NCBI GenBank assembly: GCA_965279195.1
Contig: CBDIHP010000031.1
Location: forward strand, 1-64,000
DNA: 64,000 nt
Direction: 5' to 3'
Source: CBDIHP01 sp965279195
GTDB taxonomy: Bacteria > Planctomycetota > Planctomycetia > Isosphaerales > Isosphaeraceae
Part shown: positions 50,182-63,470 of the stretch, in pieces
How the letters are laid out: every line of letters starts with the position of its first letter
Numbering within the stretch: position 1 is the first letter of the stretch
The notes under the pieces: model-generated
The model's input: only the letters and a program-made list of their open reading frames with translations
Told to the model about the DNA's origin: nothing
The model's database searches: none
Translations under genes and position numbers: made by a program

Positions 50182-50719
50182 GCCGACAGCCAGGAGATGG
50201 CGAGTCGAGCCGTTGGGCCGTCGCCACGACCGCTCGTCATTCGATTGTGGCCGAGAGATGCTCACCGAATGGCTGAAGCAGCGAGCCTCCCAGTTCGAGA
50301 AACGCGACCTGTCCCGTACGTATGTGCTCGTCGAGGGTGAAGATCCCTTCGTGCTCGGCTACTACGCGCTCTCGACCGGCAGCGTGGAGTACCAGAATCT
50401 CCCCGAGGGCGAGAGCCGAGGCTTGCCTCGCCTGTCGGTGCCCGTCATCTTGCTCGGTCGCCTTGCCGTAACCCGGACCGCCCAGGGCCTGGGGCTTGGC
50501 TCTTTCCTGCTGATCGATGCGCTTCAACGATCGCTCCACATCGCCGAACAGATCGGGATCCGAGCCGTGGAAGTCCACGCCGTCGATGAAACCGCCCGGC
50601 AATTCTACATGAAGTACGGATTCATTCCTCTACTGGACTCCCCCGATCACCTCTATCTGTCGATCCGGGTGATCCGAAAACTCAACCTGCCACCCCCGGC
50701 ATCGTCTCCACGGGGTTGA
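50174..50719 (+). CDS. GNAT toxin (TacT/AtaT-like, acetylates aminoacyl-tRNA)
   Basis: The protein has 181 residues from TTG 50174, overlapping the antitoxin. Key blocks are FDCGREMLTEWLKQRASQ, VLGYYALSTGSVEY, VILLGRLAVTRTAQGLGLGSFLL (acetyl-CoA loop Q-G-L-G-L-G) and ETARQFYMKYGFIPL, with the catalytic Tyr in FYMKYGF near residue 143. Known homologues transfer acetyl to the amino group of charged tRNAs and stop translation until neutralised by the antitoxin. All needed motifs are present, so the toxin appears intact. Confidence 0.92.
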   Translation: MIEPTARRWRVEPLGRRHDRSSFDCGREMLTEWLKQRASQFEKRDLSRTYVLVEGEDPFVLGYYALSTGSVEYQNLPEGESRGLPRLSVPVILLGRLAVTRTAQGLGLGSFLLIDALQRSLHIAEQIGIRAVEVHAVDETARQFYMKYGFIPLLDSPDHLYLSIRVIRKLNLPPPASSPRG

Positions 50720-50877
50720 CGTTCGACTCCTGGGCCCTGGCGTCTCTCCCCCCGAGCAAACGGATACGCGGGTTACCCGCCCGGACGGCGCCGGGGTGTT
50801 GACTCGCCGACCGACGCGCTCGACCATGGCGGCGTGCCGAGATGGCAGCCAGCTCGATACCGCCAGGGGGAGAAACG

Positions 50878-52350
50878 ATGGCCCAGACCGTGCTTGCGCC
50901 GGGACGCCCGGCGATCCGGCAGACGAAGCTCCTCATCAATAATCAGTGGGTTGACCCGGTCCAGGGCGACTCGTTCGAGACCTACGACCCGGCGACCGGC
51001 GACGTCATCGCCAGCGTCGCGGCGGGGACGGCCGACGACGTCGATCGCGCGGTCAAGGCGGCCCGCAGGGCCCTCGAAACCGGGCCATGGAGCACCATGG
51101 ACGCCGCCGATCGCGGCAAGCTGATCTTCGACCTGGCCGACCTCGTCGAGGCCCACGCGGAGGAACTCGCCGCGCTCGAGTCCCTGAACTGCGGCAAGAC
51201 GATCACCGACTCGGTCGGCGACCTCCAGGGCGTGGTCAACACGCTCCGCTACTACGCCGGCTGGGCCGACAAGGTCGAGGGGCGGACGATCCCCGTCCGC
51301 GGCAATTTTCTGTCCTACACCCTGCGGCAGCCGGTGGGCGTGGTCGGGCAGATCATCCCCTGGAATTTCCCGCTGCTCATGCTCGCCTGGAAGTGGGGCC
51401 CCGCCCTCGCCTGCGGCAACACCATCGTGATGAAGCCCGCCGAGCAGACCCCGCTCACCGCGCTCCGGCTCGGCGAGTTGGCGATCGAGGCCGGGTTCCC
51501 CGCCGGCGTCATCAACCTCATCAACGGCTACGGCGAGACCGCCGGCGCGGCCCTGGTCGGCCACCCGGACGTCGACAAGATCGCCTTCACGGGCCACGTC
51601 GACACGGCCAAGATCATCCAGCGCCAGGCGGCCGAGACCCTCAAGCGGACCACGTTCGAACTCGGCGGCAAGAGCCCCAACGTCATCTTCGCCGACGCCA
51701 ACCTCGACGACGCCGTCGCCGGGGCCTTCCACGCCATCTACTTCCACGGCGGCCAGTGCTGCACCGCCGGCAGCCGGCTGTTCGTCCAGGACAAGATCCA
51801 CGACGCCTTCGTCGAGCGCCTGGCCGAGAAGGCCAGGGCCCGCAAGATCGGCAGCCAGCTCGATCCCAGCACCGAGCAAGGCCCGCAGGTCTCGCAGGAG
51901 CAACTCGACAAGATCCTCCATTACGTCGACCTCGGCCACAAGGAAGGCGCCAAGCTCCTCGCCGGCGGCAACCGCCATGGCGACAAGGGGTACTTCGTCG
52001 AGCCGACGATCTTCGACAACGTCCAGGACGACATGTCGATCGCCCGCGACGAGATATTCGGGCCCGTCGTGAGCGTCCTGCCGTTCAAGACGGTCGACGA
52101 GGTCGTCGAGCGCGCCAACCGCACCAGCTATGGCCTCGCCGCCGCCGTCTGGACCAAGGACATCGACAAGGCCCACCTCTACGCGAAGAAGGTCAAGGCC
52201 GGCACCGTCTGGGTCAACTGTTACCACGTCGTCGACACCACCACCCCGTTCGGCGGCTTCAAGATGTCCGGCCAGGGCCGCGAGAATGGCGAGGCGGCCC
52301 TGGAGCACTACACCGAGCTCAAGACGGTGACCGTCAAGCTCAACGGTTAA
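50878..52350 (+). CDS. NAD(P)-dependent aldehyde dehydrogenase
   Basis: The protein has 490 residues from ATG 50878, behind AGGGGGAG. The aldehyde dehydrogenase motifs are complete, with PWNFPLLMLAWKWGPALA and CGNTIVMKPAEQTPL for the cofactor and Asn transition state, FELGGKSPNV for the general base, and GGQCCTAGSR with the catalytic Cys near residue 294. FGPVVSVLPF and PFGGFKMSGQGRENG close the protein. It is closest in type to the betaine/phenylacetaldehyde/ALDH2 class. The aldehyde is not identifiable. It precedes the palindromic repeat at 52390, which is likely beyond its transcript end. Confidence 0.93.
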   Translation: MAQTVLAPGRPAIRQTKLLINNQWVDPVQGDSFETYDPATGDVIASVAAGTADDVDRAVKAARRALETGPWSTMDAADRGKLIFDLADLVEAHAEELAALESLNCGKTITDSVGDLQGVVNTLRYYAGWADKVEGRTIPVRGNFLSYTLRQPVGVVGQIIPWNFPLLMLAWKWGPALACGNTIVMKPAEQTPLTALRLGELAIEAGFPAGVINLINGYGETAGAALVGHPDVDKIAFTGHVDTAKIIQRQAAETLKRTTFELGGKSPNVIFADANLDDAVAGAFHAIYFHGGQCCTAGSRLFVQDKIHDAFVERLAEKARARKIGSQLDPSTEQGPQVSQEQLDKILHYVDLGHKEGAKLLAGGNRHGDKGYFVEPTIFDNVQDDMSIARDEIFGPVVSVLPFKTVDEVVERANRTSYGLAAAVWTKDIDKAHLYAKKVKAGTVWVNCYHVVDTTTPFGGFKMSGQGRENGEAALEHYTELKTVTVKLNG

Positions 52351-52389
52351 AGTCGGGCGTGGAGGACGCGTCCTCGCGTCTTCCGCACC

Positions 52390-52581
52390 GCGCCGGGCGA
52401 GCATCTCCCAAACTGCGCCGGGCGAGCATCTCCCGATGCCGCCCCTCCCTCCAGAAGTCGTACCACGAAACGGGGTCTCCCGACCCATCGACATTCGCCC
52501 CCGCAGACGGATCGGGAGATCCCTTCTGGTGGTGAAGCGCGACATCCGGAGGGGCGGCATCGGGAGATGCTCGCCCAGCGC
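52390..52581. repeat. Palindromic intergenic element with 34-bp arms and a partial direct repeat
   Basis: The arm at 52415-52448 is the inverted copy, with one mismatch, of 52548-52581. The first ~20 bases of the arm (GCGCCGGGCGAGCATCTCCC) also occur directly at 52391-52410, so the left end is duplicated. The terminus GCGCYGGGCGAG is shared with the repeat around the IS at 24310. It lies between the aldehyde dehydrogenase and the peptidase gene. Confidence 0.75.
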
Positions 52582-52638
52582 GGAGATTCGCGACAACCGC
52601 CTCCGTCTGCCGGAATCACCCCGCAGGAGAGCCGACCG

Positions 52639-54849
<2,211 letters not shown>

Positions 54850-54978
54850 GGGTGCCGGGCTCTCGGTTGTGGAAACCGCCGGACCCGTCCGTTAGACTCT
54901 CCCACCAATCCAACCCCACCGCAGGCGTCGCTCCCGATCGCCTGGTCGTGTTCCTTCCGTCCGATTGAGGTCACACCG

Positions 54979-56505
54979 ATGAGATTGCTCCACGCGCTCC
55001 GCGGCACCGGGCTGGCGGCCGCCGCCCTGGCGATCGCCCTGCCGGCCCAGGCCGACGTCAAGCTGCCGTCGATCTTCGGGTCGCACATGGTCCTGCAGCA
55101 GGGCCTCAAGGATAAGGTCTGGGGCTGGGCCGACGCCGGCGAGGAGGTCACCGTGACCGTCGCCGACAAGGACAAGACCCTCCAGACCAAGACCGCCAAG
55201 GCCGACGACAAGGGCGCCTGGAGCGTCTTCCTCGACCCGATGAAGGCCAGCTTCAAGCCCCTCACCGTCACGGTGAAGGGAAAGAACGAGATCAAGTATG
55301 ACGACGTCCTCGTCGGCGAGGTCTGGGTCTGCTCCGGCCAGTCGAACATGCAGTGGGCCGTCGCGCAGTCGGTCGACCCCGACCTGGAGAGCCTGACCGC
55401 GAAGTTCCCGAGGATCCGGTTCATCTCGGTCCCGCAGGTCGGCACCCAGACCCCGAAGAACGACTTCGACGGCAAGTGGGAGGTCTGCTCGCCCAAGACC
55501 GTCCCGCAGTTCTCGGCCGTCGGCTACTTCTTCGGCCGGCAGCTCTTCCAGACGCTCAGCAACACGCCCATCGGCCTGATCGACGACGCCTGGGGCGGCT
55601 CGGCGGCCGAGGCCTGGGTGCGCCGGGACATCCTGGAGAAGGATGAAAAGTACAAGCCCCTGATCGACCGCTGGGTCGGCATGGAGAAGCAGTTCGAGGC
55701 CAGCAAGGGCCAGCCGGCCACCCCCAAGAAGAAGGGGCAGCAGAACCTCGCCGGCCAGATGAGCGGCAACGCCCGCCCGGGGAACATCTACAACGGCGTC
55801 CTCAAGCCGACCATCGGCTACGGCATCAAGGGCGTGATCTGGTACCAGGGCGAGTCCAACGCCAGCCGGGCCTACCAGTACCGCGACCTCTTCCCGCTCA
55901 TGATCCAGAGCTGGCGGGAGGAGTGGGGTATCGGCGACTTCTCCTTCTACTGGGTCCAGCTCGCTGATTATCTGGCCGAGAAGCCCGAGCCCGGCGACTC
56001 CGCCTGGGCCGAGCTGCGCGAGGCCCAGACGATGACGATGGGCCGCCTGCCCAGGACCGGCGAGGCCGTGATCATCGACATCGGCGAGGGCAAGGACATC
56101 CACCCGATGAACAAGCAGGACGTCGCCAAGCGGCTCGCCCGCTGGGCGCTGGCTAAGGATTACGGCATCAACGTCCCCTACCAGAGCCCGACCTACAAGT
56201 CGATGGAGAAGCAGGGCAGCAAGATCGTCCTGAGCTTCGACCACGTCGGCGCCGGGTTCCGCCCGTTCGACGTCGTCGACCCCGTCGGTTTCACCATCGC
56301 CGGTCCCGACAAGAAGTTCGTCAACGCCAAGGCCAAGCTTGTCGGCAACAAAATCGAGGTCTGGGCCGACTCGGTCTCCGAGCCCGCCGCCGTCCGCTAC
56401 GCCTGGGCCGACAACCCCGTCTGCAACATGTATGGCAACGGCGGCCTGCCGCTGACCCCGTTCCGGACCGACGACTGGAAGGGCGTCACCGCCGACGCCA
56501 AGTAA
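54979..56505 (+). CDS. Exported sialate O-acetylesterase-like SGNH esterase
   Basis: The protein has 508 residues with a signal peptide (TGLAAAALAIALPAQA). The mature protein begins with ADVKLPSIFGSHMVLQQGLK and carries the Ser block GEVWVCSGQSNMQWAV, the Gly/Asn blocks (IGLIDDAWGGSAAEAWV, IWYQGESNAS) and a C-terminal DIHPMNKQDVAKRLARWAL with the catalytic Asp-His. These are the standard motifs of sialate O-acetylesterases and related carbohydrate acetylesterases of planctomycetes and Bacteroidota. Real substrates are probably acetylated plant or algal polysaccharides. A hairpin follows the gene. Confidence 0.93.
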   Translation: MRLLHALRGTGLAAAALAIALPAQADVKLPSIFGSHMVLQQGLKDKVWGWADAGEEVTVTVADKDKTLQTKTAKADDKGAWSVFLDPMKASFKPLTVTVKGKNEIKYDDVLVGEVWVCSGQSNMQWAVAQSVDPDLESLTAKFPRIRFISVPQVGTQTPKNDFDGKWEVCSPKTVPQFSAVGYFFGRQLFQTLSNTPIGLIDDAWGGSAAEAWVRRDILEKDEKYKPLIDRWVGMEKQFEASKGQPATPKKKGQQNLAGQMSGNARPGNIYNGVLKPTIGYGIKGVIWYQGESNASRAYQYRDLFPLMIQSWREEWGIGDFSFYWVQLADYLAEKPEPGDSAWAELREAQTMTMGRLPRTGEAVIIDIGEGKDIHPMNKQDVAKRLARWALAKDYGINVPYQSPTYKSMEKQGSKIVLSFDHVGAGFRPFDVVDPVGFTIAGPDKKFVNAKAKLVGNKIEVWADSVSEPAAVRYAWADNPVCNMYGNGGLPLTPFRTDDWKGVTADAK

Positions 56506-56531
56506 CCGGATCGTCTCTTGCAGTCCCACGA

Positions 56532-56568
56532 AACGGCCCGGCCCGCCACCTCGGCGAGCCGGGCCGTT
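56532..56568 (+). terminator. Strong hairpin after the sialate O-acetylesterase gene
   Basis: AACGGCCCGGC (56532-56542) pairs perfectly with 56558-56568 over 11 bases. It is followed by CGTCCATTCCTT, with no T tract, so termination may be partial. Confidence 0.6.
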
Positions 56569-56598
56569 CGTCCATTCCTTCCGGGAGCGATTTCCGAG

Positions 56599-57249
56599 AT
56601 GAGCATACGTTCGCTGAGTCTGCTGCTGGCCGCCGCCCTGTTCGTCCCGGCCATCGAGGCCCGCGCGGGGCTCGATGCGCCCGCGACCGCCAGCCTGATG
56701 GTCCAGAAGCAGGGGCCCCGACCGGGCGAGAACGGCCGGCGGTTCCTGAACATCCAGGGCAAGTCGAGCGGCGAGGACGGCAAGTTCGCCAGCTACTGCG
56801 TGCTCGAAGTCACGCCTCCGAAACCCGATCCGAAGCCCGCCGCCATCAAGGGGGCGACGCTCCACCTGACCCAGAGCATCCCCCGCTTCGCCAAGGACGG
56901 GGCCTTCGAGGTCTGGCTCGTCATCGAGGACCACAAGCCCCTCGACACCGACGCCGCCTCCGACTGGAAGTTCGAGGCCGAGACGCCCGGAGGCGTCGCC
57001 GAATCGCTCAAGAAAGGCCGGAAGGTCGCGAAGGCGACGTTCACGCAGGCCGAGACGGGCAAAGTCGACGCCCTGACGCTCGACCTCGACGACAAGGCGA
57101 AGGCGTTCCTGCTCGGCCGGGTCGCCGAGGGGAAGACGATCCGTCTCTTCCTCACGCCCGTCGATCCCGAGGTTGCCGCCTGCTACTTTGGCGTCGCGGC
57201 CGAGCGGAAGGAGTCCCGTCCGAAGCTCGTGATCGACGGCCAGCCCTGA
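56599..57249 (+). CDS. Exported beta-rich protein of unknown function
   Basis: The protein has 216 residues from ATG 56599 with a clear signal peptide (LSLLLAAALFVPAIEARA). The mature part has alternating strands (FASYCVLEVTPP, GATLHLTQSIPRFAKDGAFEVWLVIEDH, LTLDLDDKAKAFL, TIRLFLTPVD). This gives the look of a carbohydrate-binding or DNRLRE-type jelly-roll domain. I cannot assign it with confidence. It ends VIDGQP. It lies 93 bases after the esterase gene with a hairpin between. Confidence 0.7.
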   Translation: MSIRSLSLLLAAALFVPAIEARAGLDAPATASLMVQKQGPRPGENGRRFLNIQGKSSGEDGKFASYCVLEVTPPKPDPKPAAIKGATLHLTQSIPRFAKDGAFEVWLVIEDHKPLDTDAASDWKFEAETPGGVAESLKKGRKVAKATFTQAETGKVDALTLDLDDKAKAFLLGRVAEGKTIRLFLTPVDPEVAACYFGVAAERKESRPKLVIDGQP

Positions 57250-57346
57250 GCCGCGTCGACGCACGAGGCCCTTTACAGGAACGGCCCGGGGCGGCCACGC
57301 TGGAGCATCCGCCGCCCGACCGCCCCGGACCGAGAGCCTCGCCCCC

Positions 57347-58369
57347 GTGCCGACCTCGAACGACCCCGACCGCTACTTCGCGTACGACTCCCCCGGTAGC
57401 CAGGAGTGGTGGTACTTCGACGCCATCTCGCGCGACGGCCGCGACGCCATCGTGGTCGTCTGGTACGCCGGGCTCCCGTTCGACCCCGCCTACGGCGTCG
57501 CCACCCAGCGGCACCTCAAGCAGCCCTCCCGCCACCCCGCCCCGCACCCGCTCGACCACTCCGCGATCGGCGTCAGCTGGCATCGGGACGGCAAGCCACT
57601 CGCCTACGCACTCAACCGCTACCCCGCTCCTTGCTTCCGCCACAACACCGAGCCGTTCTCCGTTGAGGTCGACGCCAACCGGCTCGAACGCGGACCCGAC
57701 GGCTATCGGCTCATCATCGACACGCCCTCGGTGAAGCGCGGGCATCACATCAAGGCCGAGTTCCATTTCCGCCCGGTCGACGGACTCTCCCCATTCGAAC
57801 GCAACCTCGGCACCGAATCCTCCCCGCATCACTGGATCCTCGCCGCGCCCGATTGCCGGGTCGAGGGCTCTCTCTCGCTCAGTCCCTCCGAACCTCTCAC
57901 CTTCGAAGGTCGCGGCTACCACGATCACAACGCCGGAGCGGAGGAGATCCGCCGGGCCATGAGCCGCTGGGCCTGGGGACGCGCCCACATCGACGATCGA
58001 ACGATCGTCTACTACCACGCCGAGCCCCGACACGCCCCGGCGTCCCACCTGGCCCTTATGTTCCAGCCCGGCCAGCCGACGACGATCCTCGAATCCCCAC
58101 TGGACATCGGCGAACTCGCGCGTCAGACCTTCGGCGTCCGCTACCCCAAAACCATCGGCGGGCCCGCGTCGCTCCCGTTTCTCTCCCGGCCCAAACAGCT
58201 CGTCGACGACGGCCCGTTCTACCTGCGCTGGGTGTCCGACTTCCAGCTCGACGGCCGTACGGCGTTGGGCATCACCGAACTGCTCGACACCAAGCGCCTG
58301 CACCACCCGCTGTTCAACTGGATGATCCCGTACCGACTCAAGCGGCCCCGGCCGATTCGGGAGAATTGA
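57347..58369 (+). CDS. CrtC-like protein (carotenoid 1,2-hydratase family)
   Basis: The protein has 340 residues from GTG 57347. Family-type blocks are SQEWWYFDAISRDG near the N-terminus, IGVSWHRDGKPLAY and, in the second lipocalin-like half, FEGRGYHDHNAGAEEI followed by WAWGRAHIDDRTIVYY. Hydroxyneurosporene synthase (CrtC) and its relatives add water to the end of acyclic carotenoids. No signal peptide is visible. No other carotenoid gene is in the window, so a different lipophilic substrate is possible. The stop codon forms the edge of a palindromic repeat. Confidence 0.75.
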   Translation: MPTSNDPDRYFAYDSPGSQEWWYFDAISRDGRDAIVVVWYAGLPFDPAYGVATQRHLKQPSRHPAPHPLDHSAIGVSWHRDGKPLAYALNRYPAPCFRHNTEPFSVEVDANRLERGPDGYRLIIDTPSVKRGHHIKAEFHFRPVDGLSPFERNLGTESSPHHWILAAPDCRVEGSLSLSPSEPLTFEGRGYHDHNAGAEEIRRAMSRWAWGRAHIDDRTIVYYHAEPRHAPASHLALMFQPGQPTTILESPLDIGELARQTFGVRYPKTIGGPASLPFLSRPKQLVDDGPFYLRWVSDFQLDGRTALGITELLDTKRLHHPLFNWMIPYRLKRPRPIREN

Positions 58370-58446
58370 ACCACGAAGACGCAGAGTCCACAGAGTTCCA
58401 TGGGATCCAGATTTCCCCCTGCGATCTCTGCGTCTCTGCGGTTCAA
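58366..58446. repeat. Palindromic intergenic repeat between crtC-like gene and nadA
   Basis: TTGAACCACGAAGACGCAGAG (58366 onward) is the inverted copy, with about three mismatches, of 58426-58446. The left arm includes the stop codon of the upstream gene. It is placed between two convergent genes, so it may be a bidirectional terminator. Confidence 0.6.
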
Positions 58447-58458
58447 TGGGATTCGTCT

Positions 58459-59385
<927 letters not shown>

Positions 59386-59576
59386 AGGAGGTTCCTTGTT
59401 TTTAACGTGGCGGAGGAAGAACCCACATCCGGGGCGGCGACGGAGCCGGCCCCTTCGTCAATTCGTCACGACCCGCGGGACATTGCGCCCGGAGTCCCCG
59501 GGCGTCCTACGATTCTAGTCGCCCGGAGGATCGATCGGGAACCCGGGATGCGTCCCGGGACGGCCGGTCGTGACGA

Positions 59577-60413
59577 TCAGGCCGGTCGCCTGCCGGTCAC
59601 AACAAGGTCCAGGCAGGTCAGCGCCAGGTCGGTCCGTTTCAGGAAAGACTCGGGTGATGAGGGATCGACCAGGGCCCGGAACTCGTCGAGATGTTTCCTC
59701 GGCAGCCCGGGCCCGACCCGCTCGGCGAGGTCGTCGAGATACGCCCGCAAGAACGCCCGCTCCGGCTTCCCGAGCGGGGCCTGGCGGTCGGAGCTGTAGG
59801 ACCGGGAATGGACCTCGACCAACCCGGCCCCCTGGAACAACGACGTCAGGTTCCGGCCGACGTAGAAGTGCTCGGGGTCGGGATGCTCCTTCTTGAGCGC
59901 CTCGAACTCGGCCTTCTGGATTTCCAGTTCCAGCTCGACCGGCCAGGGCAGCATCAGGTGGTGGAGCGAGTCGTTCTCCAGCACGGCCACGACCCCGCCG
60001 GGCCTGACCAGCCCGGCCAGGATGCCGATGGCCTTCGCCGGGTCGGGGAGGCTGTAGAGGCTCTGGGCACACCAGGCCAGGTCGAAACGGGGATCCTCGA
60101 ACGGCAGCCGGTCGATCTCGGCCGCGACGAAACGAACCCAATCGACCCCGGCAGTCTTCTTGCTGGCCATCTCCAGATACGACGGCAGCAGGTCGACCGC
60201 CACGACCTCGCCCTTCGATCCGACCCGCTGCGCCAGCCAGCGCGCAAACGTCCCGTCGCCGCAGGCGAGTTCCACACCGCGGTCCCCTCCCTTCACGGGG
60301 AGGTCCGCGATCATGCCCTTCAACTCCACCTCGAACGCCGAGTGGTACGCCCCGAGCATGGACTGATACTCGGGAACATCGGAATCCGACGTATGGCTCA
60401 CATCGACGGCCAA
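59577..60413 (-). CDS. Class I SAM-dependent methyltransferase (UbiE/arsM-type fold)
   Basis: The protein has 278 residues from TTG 60413, selected because GGGGGAGG lies six bases upstream. The core has motif I VELACGDGTFARWLA, the acidic loop VVAVDLLPSYLEMA, motif II WVRFVAAEIDRLPFED, then FDLAWCAQSLYSLPDP and LVRPGGVVAVLEND. This is the Methyltransf_11/25 pattern. The C-terminal ~90 residues contain KKEHPDPEHFYVGRNL and are family-specific. The substrate is not deducible. It lies 191 bases past the nadA start on the same strand and may be the first gene of a shared transcript with it. Confidence 0.88.
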   Translation of the reverse strand: MAVDVSHTSDSDVPEYQSMLGAYHSAFEVELKGMIADLPVKGGDRGVELACGDGTFARWLAQRVGSKGEVVAVDLLPSYLEMASKKTAGVDWVRFVAAEIDRLPFEDPRFDLAWCAQSLYSLPDPAKAIGILAGLVRPGGVVAVLENDSLHHLMLPWPVELELEIQKAEFEALKKEHPDPEHFYVGRNLTSLFQGAGLVEVHSRSYSSDRQAPLGKPERAFLRAYLDDLAERVGPGLPRKHLDEFRALVDPSSPESFLKRTDLALTCLDLVVTGRRPA

Positions 60414-60582
60414 GCGACACCTCCCCCGGGCGGAAATGCCCGGAGAGGTGCAGCTCGCATGCCACCCAAATAGTCGAAACTTCAACCACCCGGCGGGCGG
60501 AAGCTGGCATCCGCTCTGACCCGGCGGGAGCTTGCTGCCGAGACGAGGCACGTAATCGAAGGTCGATTCTTAGATCAGGCGC

Positions 60583-60624
60583 GCGGAGCAAGCTCCGCGA
60601 GAACGGAGCGGAAGCAAGCTTCCG
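60583..60624. repeat. Two adjacent short palindromes
   Basis: GCGGAGCAAGCTCCGC (60583-60598) and CGGAAGCAAGCTTCCG (60609-60624) are self-complementary and share an AGCAAGCT core, and GGGAGCTTGCTGCC at about 60534 is a third related piece. They lie between two minus-strand genes. Confidence 0.6.
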
Positions 60625-60652
60625 TACTCCATGCCCTCCATTCGACGACTCG

Positions 60653-61636
60653 TTACTTGACTCGGGCAAACGACTTGCGGAGGAAGTCGGCGATCTCGGG
60701 GTAGAGGTTCAGCTTGCCGGCGATCGGCCGGAAGCCGTGGAAGAAGCCGGGGAATAGCCGCAGGACGTTCGGCACGCCGGCCTTCGTGAGGGCCTGGGAC
60801 AGTTCCACCGCCTGGGAAGGAACCACGGTGAAGTCGCGTTCGCCCTGCGCGATGTAGAAGGGCGGGTCGTCCGAAGAGACGAAGCTCGTGGGGGACGCCG
60901 CTGCGTAACGGCCGGGGATCTGGTCGAGGTTCCCGCCCAGGAACGTGTTGATGTAAGTCCGACCCGAGTTGGTGGTCCCGGGGAAGAGGGTCGTCAGGTC
61001 GGTCGGGCCGTAGAAGTTCACGACCGCCTGGACGCGGGCGGACGTCTGACCGTTCGACCTACCGGGCCCCCGGGCGTCTGGGCCGGGGGATTCCGACGAG
61101 ATCGGCCCCTGCGGGTAGGTCCCCAGGAGCGACGCGATGTGGCCGCCGGCGGACTCGCCCATCGCGGCGAACCGGTTCGGGTCGAGGCCGTACTTGCCCG
61201 CCCGATCGCGGAGGAACCGTACGGCGTCCTGCGCGGTCTGGAAATTCAAGGGCCAGATCTTCGATCCGGGCGCGCCGCTGCCGTAGGCGTAATCGACGCC
61301 CGCCACGGCGAATCCGTATTTGTTCAGTGTCCGGACCGCCCCGCCGTAATCCTTACGGCTGGCAGATCGCCAGCCGCCGCCGGGGAAGGCCATGACCAGC
61401 GGCCAGCCGCCCGGAGGGGGCGAGCCGCCAGGGACGTAGAGGTCGAGCTGTCGCCCGCCAGCGAGCCGGGTGTAGGTGATGCTCGAAATGACCCGGGCCC
61501 CACTGGCGCGGACGACGGCGGTCGCCTTGACGGTCGGGGCCGAAACCGCGGCCGTCGAGAGCAGGGCCCGGCCCTCGAGGGGGGCAAGTCCTTCGGGCAC
61601 GAACGCGCGAGGACGCCGACGCGGGTTGCGAAGCAT
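60653..61636 (-). CDS. Exported alpha/beta hydrolase (BD-FAE-like esterase) with planctomycete export motif
   Basis: The protein has 327 residues. The N-terminus RNPRRRPRAFVPEGLAPLEG (residues 3-22) followed by RALLSTA contains the LExRxLLS motif also seen in the GH44 protein. The catalytic domain starts near residue 55 (ITYTRLAGGRQLDLYVPGG). It has the oxyanion motif FPGGGW, the nucleophile in MGESAGGHIASLLG, the Asp region in PPFYIAQGERDFTV and the His in FFHGFRPI. This pattern (HGGG/GESAGG) is found in carboxylesterases and feruloyl- or acetyl-esterase-like enzymes. A role in polysaccharide deacylation is plausible. Confidence 0.88.
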   Translation of the reverse strand: MLRNPRRRPRAFVPEGLAPLEGRALLSTAAVSAPTVKATAVVRASGARVISSITYTRLAGGRQLDLYVPGGSPPPGGWPLVMAFPGGGWRSASRKDYGGAVRTLNKYGFAVAGVDYAYGSGAPGSKIWPLNFQTAQDAVRFLRDRAGKYGLDPNRFAAMGESAGGHIASLLGTYPQGPISSESPGPDARGPGRSNGQTSARVQAVVNFYGPTDLTTLFPGTTNSGRTYINTFLGGNLDQIPGRYAAASPTSFVSSDDPPFYIAQGERDFTVVPSQAVELSQALTKAGVPNVLRLFPGFFHGFRPIAGKLNLYPEIADFLRKSFARVK

Positions 61637-61886
61637 GTGGTGATCCGGACTCGCGAGGGGTGGAGCGTGGGGGTGCCGTCCGGCGGGTGGCAGATGCGAC
61701 CTTGCCGATCCTTCGGGTCGGGTAAGTCTACACGATGAAATCGACAGGAAGCGGCGGAACTTCGCCTCGCGCTTGAACCTTTGGCCCGGGTTCGCCAGAC
61801 TCAGGGGAGACGACGGGCCCGACGCCCCGCGTGCGTCGCCGCTGCCCGCCCCCGATCATCAGTCCATCGCGCGAAAGTCAGCCGAA

Positions 61887-63284
<1,398 letters not shown>

Positions 63285-63299
63285 GCGGGCCCGGATGTC

Positions 63300-63338
63300 G
63301 CCCGGCCCCAACTTCGAGTGTTCAAAGGGGGGCCGGGC
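63300..63338 (+). terminator. Hairpin after fumC
   Basis: GCCCGGCCCC (63300-63309) pairs perfectly with 63329-63338 over 10 bases, starting 16 bases after the fumC stop. It has no T tract, so its strength as a terminator is uncertain. Confidence 0.55.
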
Positions 63339-63470
63339 CGGCCGGCTGAATTGACCGTAACCCGACCGTCGCCAATAATACGGAACGTCTAGGACAAACG
63401 TCGTCGACCGGGTCCGGTCCCGTCTGTCCTGTGGCCATCCCCGATCCCCTCGAATCGCGAGGTCGCCACG

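Noticed and set aside
54892..57264. A 790-codon minus-strand open frame opposite the sialate O-acetylesterase gene
   Set aside because: Shadow of the plus-strand genes with signal peptides and catalytic motifs.
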